Source: Pelagibacteraceae bacterium (lineage in GTDB: Bacteria > Pseudomonadota > Alphaproteobacteria > Pelagibacterales > Pelagibacteraceae). Taken from it: a stretch of 8,960 bases of DNA. How positions within the stretch are numbered: the first letter of the stretch is position 1; each line of letters starts with the position of its first letter. The notes below the pieces were generated by a model. It did no database searches, was not told the origin of the DNA, and worked only from the letters and a program-made list of their open reading frames with translations. The stretch is taken from contig JAESSC010000115.1 of the NCBI GenBank assembly GCA_016764285.1, positions 1 through 8,960 of the forward strand, written 5' to 3'. A program made the translations under genes and the position numbers. Below are positions 1 to 6,064 of this stretch, one piece after another.

Positions 1-1
1 A

Positions 2-1111
2 TTAGGAAAATTAAATTGTGATGAATTTGCAATGGGATCATCTAATGAAACTAGTTTTTTTGGAAATGTTACAAATCCATTTGGAGATAAATTAGTCCCC
101 GGCGGATCTTCTGGAGGATCTGCTTCAGCATTAGCATCAAGTCTTACGCCCGTTACAGTAGGAACAGATACTGGTGGATCAATTAGACAACCCGCATCAT
201 TTACAGGTACCGTAGGTTTAAAGCCAACCTATGGAAGATGTTCTAGATGGGGTATTGTAGCTTTTGCGTCGTCATTGGATCAAGCAGGACCTATGACAAA
301 GACAGTTGAAGATTGCTCTTTGTTACTTCAAGCTATAGCAGGTTATGATCCGAAAGATTCCACATCTGTTGACATTAAAGTTGATAATTACAATTCTAAT
401 TTAACTGACAAAGTAAAAGATTTAAAAATTGGAATTCCAAAAGAATATAGAGTTGAAAATATGCCTTCCGAAATAGATGAGCTTTGGAAAAAGGGTATGG
501 ACTATTTAAAAGATGCCGGCGCAATTATAAAAAATATTTCTTTGCCTCACACAATGTATGCACTACCAGCATATTATATTGTTGCTCCTGCTGAAGCTTC
601 ATCAAACTTGGCTAGATATGATGGAGTTAAGTATGGTCATAGATCTAAAGGCAGCAATTTAATTGAAATGTATGAAAACACCAGATCAGAAGGTTTTGGT
701 GATGAAGTTAAAAGACGAATTTTAATTGGTACCTATGTTTTGTCTTCAGGTTATTATGATGCTTACTATTTGAAGGCACAAAAAGCTAGACAATTGATTA
801 AAAATGATTTTGATCAAGCCTTTAAAGATGTTGACGCCATTTTAACTCCATCAACACCTAGTGCAGCATTTAAAATGGGTGATAAAAAAGATGACCCAGT
901 TTCTATGTATTTAAATGATGTATTTACAGTTCCAGTTAATTTGGCTGGCTTACCAGCAATTTCCGTACCTTCAGGATATGATAAAAATAAATTACCTTTA
1001 GGACTTCAACTAATAGGCAAACCCTTTGACGAACAAACTATTTTAAATTTATCTCTAGCAATACAAAAAAGGGCAAATTTTAAAAGAAATATTAAAGTTT
1101 GGTGGAAATAA
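2..1111 (+). CDS. gatA: Glutamyl-tRNA(Gln)/aspartyl-tRNA(Asn) amidotransferase subunit A (5' partial)
   Basis: This is the amidase subunit of the GatCAB complex. It releases ammonia from glutamine (or asparagine), which GatB uses to convert Glu-tRNA(Gln) to Gln-tRNA(Gln) and/or Asp-tRNA(Asn) to Asn-tRNA(Asn) in the cytoplasm. The frame is open to the window edge. Codons 2-31 read [10 protein letters not shown] and lead straight into MGSSNETS, matching the family's conserved [13 protein letters not shown] block, so the ATG at 32 is internal and the real start lies to the left. The amidase signature is present: GGSSGGS, with the cis-Ser codon at 107-109, and [12 protein letters not shown], with the nucleophile Ser codon at 179-181, 24 residues apart as in the family. 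The third triad member, a Lys, would lie upstream of the window. About 369 residues are visible of a usual 480-495. The stop TAA shares its last base with the gatB ATG (TAATG), indicating translational coupling. Confidence 0.96.
   Translation, partial: LGKLNCDEFAMGSSNETSFFGNVTNPFGDKLVPGGSSGGSASALASSLTPVTVGTDTGGSIRQPASFTGTVGLKPTYGRCSRWGIVAFASSLDQAGPMTKTVEDCSLLLQAIAGYDPKDSTSVDIKVDNYNSNLTDKVKDLKIGIPKEYRVENMPSEIDELWKKGMDYLKDAGAIIKNISLPHTMYALPAYYIVAPAEASSNLARYDGVKYGHRSKGSNLIEMYENTRSEGFGDEVKRRILIGTYVLSSGYYDAYYLKAQKARQLIKNDFDQAFKDVDAILTPSTPSAAFKMGDKKDDPVSMYLNDVFTVPVNLAGLPAISVPSGYDKNKLPLGLQLIGKPFDEQTILNLSLAIQKRANFKRNIKVWWK
1101..1106 (+). promoter_or_regulatory. Ribosome binding site of gatB
   Basis: GGTGGA lies 4 nt before the ATG at 1111, inside the last codons of gatA. 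It is a modest Shine-Dalgarno-like match. It supports the ATG at 1111 over the in-frame TTG at 1099 and GTG at 1102, which would overlap or precede this site. Confidence 0.45.
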
Positions 1112-2577
1112 TGTCTGAAAAGAAATTTGATTATTTTATACAAGGAAAAAAAGCTAAGTGGGAAGTTATTATTGGTTTAGAAGTACATGCACAAGTTTTA
1201 TCTAAATCAAAACTTTTTTCATCATCTCCTACTAAATTTGGAGCAGAACCCAACACTCAAGTTAGCCTTGTTGACTGTGCATTTCCAGGTATGCTTCCTG
1301 TAATAAATCAATTTTGTATAGAACAGAGTGTAAAAACAGGCTTAGGTTTAAAAGCCAAGATAAATTTAAATTCCATTTTTGATAGAAAAAACTATTTTTA
1401 TGCAGATCTTCCTCAAGGTTATCAGATCTCACAATACAAAAATCCCATTGTAGGAGAAGGTGAGGTGATTCTTGATATGCCCTATGGCACTAAAAAAGTT
1501 CGAATTGAAAGACTTCATCTTGAACAAGATGCAGGCAAAAGTATTCACGATATAGATCCAGATCACTCTTTTGTTGATTTAAATAGATCTGGTATAGCGC
1601 TCATGGAAATAGTTAGTAAACCAGATTTAAGATCACCAAATGAAGTGAATGCATATGTCAAGAAATTAAGAGCAATTATGAGATATCTTGGAACCTGTGA
1701 CGGAAACATGCAAGAGGGTTCGTTAAGAGCCGATGTAAATGTTTCTGTAAGGAAACTTGGAGAAAAAGAATTAGGTACTAGATGTGAAATTAAAAATGTG
1801 AACTCAATTAAATTTATGCAAATGGCGATTGAATATGAAGCCAAAAGGCAAGTAGAACTTCTTGAAGACAACAAACAAATAGATCAAGAGACACGATTGT
1901 TTGATACTAAAAAGAATACTACAAGATCAATGAGATCTAAAGAAGATGCTCATGATTATAGATATTTTCCAGATCCAGATTTATTGCCACTTAATTTGGA
2001 ACAAAGTTTAATAGATAAATTAAAAAAAGAATTACCCGAATTGCCTGATGAAAAAAAAGAAAGATTTATTAAGCAACATCATTTATCAGCTTATGAAGCG
2101 AATATTTTAGTTTCTGAAAAAGAAATTTCAGTCTATTATGAAGAAGTAATTAAAAACTGCGATAAAAAATTAGCGACAAATTGGATTACAGGAGATTTGT
2201 TTGCTGTTTTAAATAAAAAAAATATTTCTATTTCAAAATCTCCCGTTAGTGCAAAAAATTTATCAACTTTGATTAAAATGATTTCATTGGGTAAAATTTC
2301 TGGTCGAATTGCAAAAGAGGTTTTTGAAATAATGCAATTAAATGATGAAGATCCAGAAACAATTGTTGAGTCAAAAGGACTAAAACAACAAAGCGATCCT
2401 AAGGAATTAGAAAAAATTATTTTAGAAATATTATCAAAAAACAAAGACAAGGTTGAGCAATACAAATCTGGAAAAGAAAAGCTTTTTGGTTTTTTTGTTG
2501 GTCAAGTTATGAAAATTTCTGAAGGAAAGGCTAATCCTCAACTTGTTAATACAATCCTTAAATCAAAGTTAAAATAA
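1111..2577 (+). CDS. gatB: Glutamyl-tRNA(Gln)/aspartyl-tRNA(Asn) amidotransferase subunit B
   Basis: This is the kinase/transamidase and tRNA-binding subunit of GatCAB. It phosphorylates the mischarged Glu or Asp on the tRNA and then amidates it with ammonia from GatA. At 488 residues it has normal family length. Visible GatB motifs, in order, are [12 protein letters not shown] (about residues 17-28), [18 protein letters not shown] (about 91-108), [56 protein letters not shown] and [13 protein letters not shown]. The less conserved C-terminal part (about 300-488) matches the helical and YqeY-like tail that binds the tRNA elbow, ending in a typical VGQVMK...ANPQLVN segment. The ATG at 1111 was chosen because it overlaps the gatA stop by one base and follows an SD-like site. 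gatC, the third subunit, is not in the window and may lie upstream of gatA. Confidence 0.97.
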   Translation: MSEKKFDYFIQGKKAKWEVIIGLEVHAQVLSKSKLFSSSPTKFGAEPNTQVSLVDCAFPGMLPVINQFCIEQSVKTGLGLKAKINLNSIFDRKNYFYADLPQGYQISQYKNPIVGEGEVILDMPYGTKKVRIERLHLEQDAGKSIHDIDPDHSFVDLNRSGIALMEIVSKPDLRSPNEVNAYVKKLRAIMRYLGTCDGNMQEGSLRADVNVSVRKLGEKELGTRCEIKNVNSIKFMQMAIEYEAKRQVELLEDNKQIDQETRLFDTKKNTTRSMRSKEDAHDYRYFPDPDLLPLNLEQSLIDKLKKELPELPDEKKERFIKQHHLSAYEANILVSEKEISVYYEEVIKNCDKKLATNWITGDLFAVLNKKNISISKSPVSAKNLSTLIKMISLGKISGRIAKEVFEIMQLNDEDPETIVESKGLKQQSDPKELEKIILEILSKNKDKVEQYKSGKEKLFGFFVGQVMKISEGKANPQLVNTILKSKLK

Positions 2578-2579
2578 GT

Positions 2580-3236
2580 ATGCTCAAAAATATTGAAGTT
2601 ACCCAAGACTTATTAGATTACGTTTATGATCATAGCTATCCATTACATCCAGTACAAAAAGATATTTTAAACCACAATAAAACTCTCGGAGATATTCAAA
2701 GGATGCAAATTTCAGAAACTCAGGGTCATTTTCTTCAGTTGATTATAAAACTTTATAAGGTTGTAAACTGCTTAGAAATAGGAACTTTTACGGGATTTAG
2801 TGCTCTAACTATGGCTCTAGCTTTACCAGACAAGGGTAAAATAATAACTTTAGATCATGATGTAAAAATAAGTGAAGTGGCAAAGACTTTTTTTAAAAAA
2901 GCAAATTTGGAAAATAAAATAAATACTGAAATTGCTTCCGCATTAGAAACTTTAAAAATTTTTTCGAAAAATAGAAGAACATTTGATTTAATCTTTGTGG
3001 ATGCTGATAAAGGTAATTACATAAATTACTTTGATTTATCTCTGAATTTAATTAAAAAAAACGGTCTTATAATTTTCGATAATGTTTTGTGGCATGGTGA
3101 CGTAGTAAAAAAATCAATAAATGATAAACAAACTCAAATAATGAGAGAGTTTAATAAATATATAAAAAATGATAGAAGAACTGAAAAAACTATTTTAGCA
3201 TTAGGCGATGGTTTAACAATTTGCAGAAAGTTATAG
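2580..3236 (+). CDS. Class I SAM-dependent O-methyltransferase, family 3 (possible TrmR-like tRNA 5-hydroxyuridine methyltransferase)
   Basis: This 218-residue protein has the fold of cation-dependent O-methyltransferases (catechol/caffeoyl-CoA type, Methyltransf_3). What is visible: the QISETQGHFL entry motif (residues 43-52); SAM motif I LEIGTFTG (65-72); an acidic residue ending strand 2 in TLDHD (D92); VDADKGNY (140-147); and FDNVLWHGDV (166-175). D141, D167 and N168 line up with the metal-binding Asp/Asp/Asn triad of the family, so it should be an active Mg2+-dependent enzyme. There is no signal peptide. It starts 2 nt after gatB, and its TAG stop abuts the ATG of trhO. From family membership alone the substrate is open: a small catechol-like molecule or tRNA. 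Its size, its family (shared with Bacillus YrrM/TrmR) and its position directly before trhO favour methylation of 5-hydroxyuridine-34 in tRNA to 5-methoxyuridine. The fold is near certain; the substrate is inferred. Confidence 0.88.
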   Translation: MLKNIEVTQDLLDYVYDHSYPLHPVQKDILNHNKTLGDIQRMQISETQGHFLQLIIKLYKVVNCLEIGTFTGFSALTMALALPDKGKIITLDHDVKISEVAKTFFKKANLENKINTEIASALETLKIFSKNRRTFDLIFVDADKGNYINYFDLSLNLIKKNGLIIFDNVLWHGDVVKKSINDKQTQIMREFNKYIKNDRRTEKTILALGDGLTICRKL

Positions 3237-4142
3237 ATGTTTAATATTCAAGGTTTTTATAAAATTAAAAAAATTAATAAATGCGGTCTGTATAAAGAAA
3301 AATTGAAGAGATACCTTTTATCAAAATCTGTCAGGGGTACCGTAATTCTATCTCCAGAAGGTGTTAACGGAACTATTGCTGGTAAAAAACTAAATGTTAA
3401 TAGTTGTATACGTCATATTAAAAATAAATTATCTATAGATTTTTTTGATAGTCAAAACTCTTCAAAGTGTAAGTTTCAACCTTTTTATAGAGCAAAAGTT
3501 AAAATAAAAAAAGAAGTTGTTCCTATCGGACTAAAATTGAAAATTAGTGAAAAAAAAATAAGTCAATATGTTAACCCAAATGAATGGAACAATTTAATAT
3601 CAGACCAAAATGTAACTTTAATTGATATTAGAAAACCATTTGAATATAAAGTTGGAACTTTTAAAGGAGCTGTTAATCCTAAAGTTAATAGCTTTAGAGA
3701 ATTTCCAAAATACTTTAATAAACTTAAAAAGAATAAAAAAATTGCAATGTTTTGTACTGGTGGAATACGTTGCGAAAAAGCTTCAAATTTTCTTAAACAA
3801 AAAGGTTTTAAAAATGTATTTCAACTTAATGGTGGCATTCTTAGTTATTTGAATAAAGTAAATGCCAAAAAAAGCTTATGGGAAGGAGAATGTTTCGTTT
3901 TTGATAATAGGGTATCAGTTAAACATAAGCTATCATTAGGTACTTATTCTATGTGCAGAGGATGTAGAATGCCAATTTCTCAATTTGAGAAAAAATCTAA
4001 AAAATATAAGGACGGTATTTCGTGTCCGCATTGTTATAATAAACTAACACAATTACAAAAAGATAGATTTGCAATGAGACAGAAACAAATTTTAATTGCA
4101 AAACAATTGAATAAACCTCACATCTATCAAAAAGAATTTTAA
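3237..4142 (+). CDS. trhO: tRNA uridine(34) hydroxylase TrhO (rhodanese-domain, YceA/UPF0176 family)
   Basis: TrhO catalyses oxygen-dependent hydroxylation of wobble uridine 34 to 5-hydroxyuridine in tRNAs that read four-codon boxes. The 301-residue protein has three visible parts. An N-terminal acylphosphatase-like domain (about 1-100) carries the family block SPEGVNGTIAG (39-49). A rhodanese domain (about 110-210) has TLIDIRKPFEYKVGTFKGA and the active-site loop CTGGIRCEKAS, with Cys173 as the expected catalytic cysteine and Cys179 nearby. A C-terminal region holds two CxxC pairs (C240/C243 and C263/C266) that look like a zinc-binding knuckle, then a basic tail. The length is near the lower end for proteobacterial members (roughly 300-350). 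The ATG directly follows the upstream methyltransferase stop with no gap; a weak purine-rich AGAAAG (3225-3230) is the only SD candidate. A plain sulfurtransferase is the alternative, but the N-terminal domain and the CTGGIRCEKA loop are typical of TrhO. Confidence 0.92.
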   Translation: MFNIQGFYKIKKINKCGLYKEKLKRYLLSKSVRGTVILSPEGVNGTIAGKKLNVNSCIRHIKNKLSIDFFDSQNSSKCKFQPFYRAKVKIKKEVVPIGLKLKISEKKISQYVNPNEWNNLISDQNVTLIDIRKPFEYKVGTFKGAVNPKVNSFREFPKYFNKLKKNKKIAMFCTGGIRCEKASNFLKQKGFKNVFQLNGGILSYLNKVNAKKSLWEGECFVFDNRVSVKHKLSLGTYSMCRGCRMPISQFEKKSKKYKDGISCPHCYNKLTQLQKDRFAMRQKQILIAKQLNKPHIYQKEF

Positions 4143-4153
4143 TTCTTTTTTTT
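4129..4153 (+). terminator. AT-only-type inverted repeat with T-tract at the end of trhO (weak terminator candidate)
   Basis: The arms AAAAAGAATT (4129-4138) and AATTCTTTTT (4141-4150) are perfect 10-base reverse complements separated by TT, and eight T residues run from 4146 to 4153. The hairpin spans the trhO stop codon and ends just before the MATE start at 4160. It has only one G-C pair, so it would be a weak intrinsic terminator at best, and in such an A+T-rich genome it may be chance. If functional, it would partly separate the transporter from the genes upstream. Confidence 0.27.
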
Positions 4154-4159
4154 ATTATC

Positions 4160-5503
4160 ATGAATTCAGCTTTAAGTTTAACTAAAGATCCAATTCCAAG
4201 TTTAATTAAAAAAATAGCACTACCGGCCAGCGTTGGTACACTTTTTCAGACTTTGTTTAATGTCGTTGATACATTTTTTGCAGGTAAGATTTCTCCAGAA
4301 GCATTATCAGCCCTAGCTAAATCTTTCCCAATTTATTTTATTATAATAGCTGCTTGTGTTGGTGTTACCGTAGGAGGCACGTCTTTAATTGCTAATAGTA
4401 TCGGAGAAAATAATAAAGAAAAGGTTTTAGGATACTTTGCTAATACTATTATTTATGCTTTTTTAATTTCAATATTAATTACAATTATCGGGTTAGTATT
4501 TTCTCCAAGCTTGTTTGCATTGATGGGTTCAGATGATGAAGTAATTTTATTAAGTCTTAAATATACAAATGTAATATTTGCTGGGTCAATTGTATTTATC
4601 ATGGTAGTTGCTTTGAATTCTTTGCTTCATGCTGATGGTGATACAAAAACATTTAGAAATATACTCATTTTGAGTTTTTTTCTGAATATAATTTTAAATC
4701 CTCTATTTATTTTTGGCTTCGGTTTTATACCTGCTATGGGAATCGTTGGAATAGGTGTGGCAACAATTGTTGCTCAGTTTGTTGGATTGCTTATTATTTT
4801 TAATAAAATAATTAAATCGAGTAGGATTAAAGACATATCGATAAAATATTTTTATCCAAAAGTTTATTTATTAAAAAATTTATTTTTTCAATCAGCACCA
4901 ATCTCAGCCGCTTTATTATTAATTTCTGTAGGTAATTTTATAATATTTGCATATATCGGAGTTTTCGGTGAATATGCAACGGCAGGATATGGATCAGCTG
5001 CTCGTTTTGAACAAATACTTTTATTACCTGTTCTAGGACTCAACACAGCTATTATATCCATCATTGGTCAGAATTTTGGAGCGAAAAATTTTTCAAGAGT
5101 TAAAGAATCTTATTTTAAGGCAGTTATGTATGGTTTTACTCTTATGCTAATTTCTGGATTAATAATTTTCTTATCAGCAGACAAAATTGTTAGCATTTTT
5201 TCTAATAATCAAGATGTAATCAGCTTTGGAACAACTTATTTAAAAATATCTGCTCTAATTTTTCCTGCGTATCCAATTTTTTTTATAAGTAATGGTTTTT
5301 TTATGGCTATAAAGAAATCAACTTACTCAATGTATTTAAATATAATAAGAAATGTTATTTTATTTGTCCCCACAATAATTATGGCTAAAATGTTTGATGG
5401 TAGTTTCCAAACTTTTTTTTGGAGTTATTGCTTCTTTAATTGGATTTATGTATTGTGCCTTTTTGCTTTTGTAAGTGCCTATATCAAAAGAAATTTAAAT
5501 TAA
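4160..5503 (+). CDS. MATE-family multidrug/toxin efflux transporter
   Basis: This 447-residue, very hydrophobic inner-membrane protein has the length and layout of a 12-helix MATE exporter, which uses a Na+ or H+ gradient to expel organic cations, drugs or metabolites. The N-terminal half starts with PSLIKKIALPASVGTLFQTL and VVDTFFAG (D37 in helix 1, a position often acidic in the family), then TSLIANSIGENNKEKV (about 74-89), the loop between helices 2 and 3. The half ends in the family's ALNSLLHADGDTK block (151-163). The second half repeats the pattern with GYGSAARFEQILLLPVLGLN (276-295) and IGQNFGAKNFSRVK (302-315), the counterpart of the 74-89 loop. The substrate cannot be told from sequence. 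The start lies 17 nt after trhO, with no Shine-Dalgarno sequence in front of it (the spacer is nearly all T). The last 9 nt overlap the end of soxG on the other strand. It may be cotranscribed with the tRNA genes without a functional link. Confidence 0.93.
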   Translation: MNSALSLTKDPIPSLIKKIALPASVGTLFQTLFNVVDTFFAGKISPEALSALAKSFPIYFIIIAACVGVTVGGTSLIANSIGENNKEKVLGYFANTIIYAFLISILITIIGLVFSPSLFALMGSDDEVILLSLKYTNVIFAGSIVFIMVVALNSLLHADGDTKTFRNILILSFFLNIILNPLFIFGFGFIPAMGIVGIGVATIVAQFVGLLIIFNKIIKSSRIKDISIKYFYPKVYLLKNLFFQSAPISAALLLISVGNFIIFAYIGVFGEYATAGYGSAARFEQILLLPVLGLNTAIISIIGQNFGAKNFSRVKESYFKAVMYGFTLMLISGLIIFLSADKIVSIFSNNQDVISFGTTYLKISALIFPAYPIFFISNGFFMAIKKSTYSMYLNIIRNVILFVPTIIMAKMFDGSFQTFFWSYCFFNWIYVLCLFAFVSAYIKRNLN

Positions 5504-6064
5504 ATTAGCGGAATCTTTTAACCAATCCCATAAGTAACCGGCAAACGATCTTCTTACATATAAATCAACATCATTTTCATTTTTTCGATGAATAGTAACA
5601 TCGACATGATTTAATATTGTTTGAACGACTTTGTTGTCTCCAAAATCTTCTGAGCTAAAATCAAAAGGACATCCTTTGGAAAGTACTTCAAAAATATTTG
5701 AGCCTGATAATTTAAAAATTGTGAAGTGATCGGTAACATTTGTTATCGCTCCTAAGTTAGTTTTACTAATATTATCAAACAGCACTTGCTCAAGTTCGTA
5801 GGTATTAGTTTCTTTTGGTATTTCGTTATTTGAAACCAAGAGCCATTCATTAGGTCCCAGCCATAACGAAGTAATTTTTTCTTTGTTAGACGTACTACAG
5901 GCTTCATTAGGTAGTATCATTCCAAGAATTTTTCCTACCTTGCTTACAAATTCCTTATTTTCCAGATTACCTCGCAGATTAATTTTAGCTATGGGAGTTT
6001 TTTCTTTCATAGAAAAATTATTGTAAGATTGACTTTCGGTAACTGATGTAAAGAAATCAAGCAT
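5495..6064 (-). CDS. soxG: Sarcosine oxidase, gamma subunit
   Basis: This is the small gamma subunit of heterotetrameric (alpha-beta-gamma-delta) sarcosine oxidase, a cytoplasmic flavoenzyme that oxidatively demethylates sarcosine. The gamma subunit has a fold related to the GcvT/folate-binding family and is structural, with no catalytic residues of its own. The 189-residue length is typical. Motifs visible are SLWLGPNEWLLV (about 66-77), VTDHFTIFKLSG (110-121), LSKGCPFDFSSEDF (128-141) and YVRRSFAGYLWDWL (169-182), all common in SoxG proteins. The ATG at 6064 overlaps the soxA stop by 8 nt (ATGCTTGA) and follows a strong Shine-Dalgarno sequence, so the start is well supported and soxA and soxG are probably translationally coupled. 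The 3' end overlaps the convergent MATE gene by 9 nt. Confidence 0.93.
   Translation of the reverse strand: MLDFFTSVTESQSYNNFSMKEKTPIAKINLRGNLENKEFVSKVGKILGMILPNEACSTSNKEKITSLWLGPNEWLLVSNNEIPKETNTYELEQVLFDNISKTNLGAITNVTDHFTIFKLSGSNIFEVLSKGCPFDFSSEDFGDNKVVQTILNHVDVTIHRKNENDVDLYVRRSFAGYLWDWLKDSANLI

Noticed and set aside
32..34. ATG as the start of gatA
   Set aside because: The frame is open to the window edge, and the codons before it encode the conserved GKxNxDEFA motif that precedes MGSSNETS in GatA, so this Met is internal.
1099..1110. TTG at 1099 or GTG at 1102 as the gatB start
   Set aside because: Both are rarer start codons lying within or before the GGTGGA site. The ATG at 1111 gives normal spacing and a TAATG coupling with gatA.
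1563..2465. Minus-strand open frames at 1563-1874 and 2136-2465
   Set aside because: Both lie wholly inside gatB, opposite conserved GatB protein sequence, and show no recognisable domain. They are antisense shadows.
3622..3852. Second + strand open frame inside trhO
   Set aside because: It overlaps the rhodanese domain of trhO in another frame, and the product is low-complexity Leu/Lys-rich sequence expected from A/T-rich DNA. It also does not mark a frameshift, because trhO is intact.
5488..5510. A/T palindrome-like sequence at the MATE/soxG junction as a bidirectional terminator
   Set aside because: The AAATTTAAATTAAATT run can self-pair only through short A-T stems without a loop or G-C pairs, and no T-tract follows on either strand.
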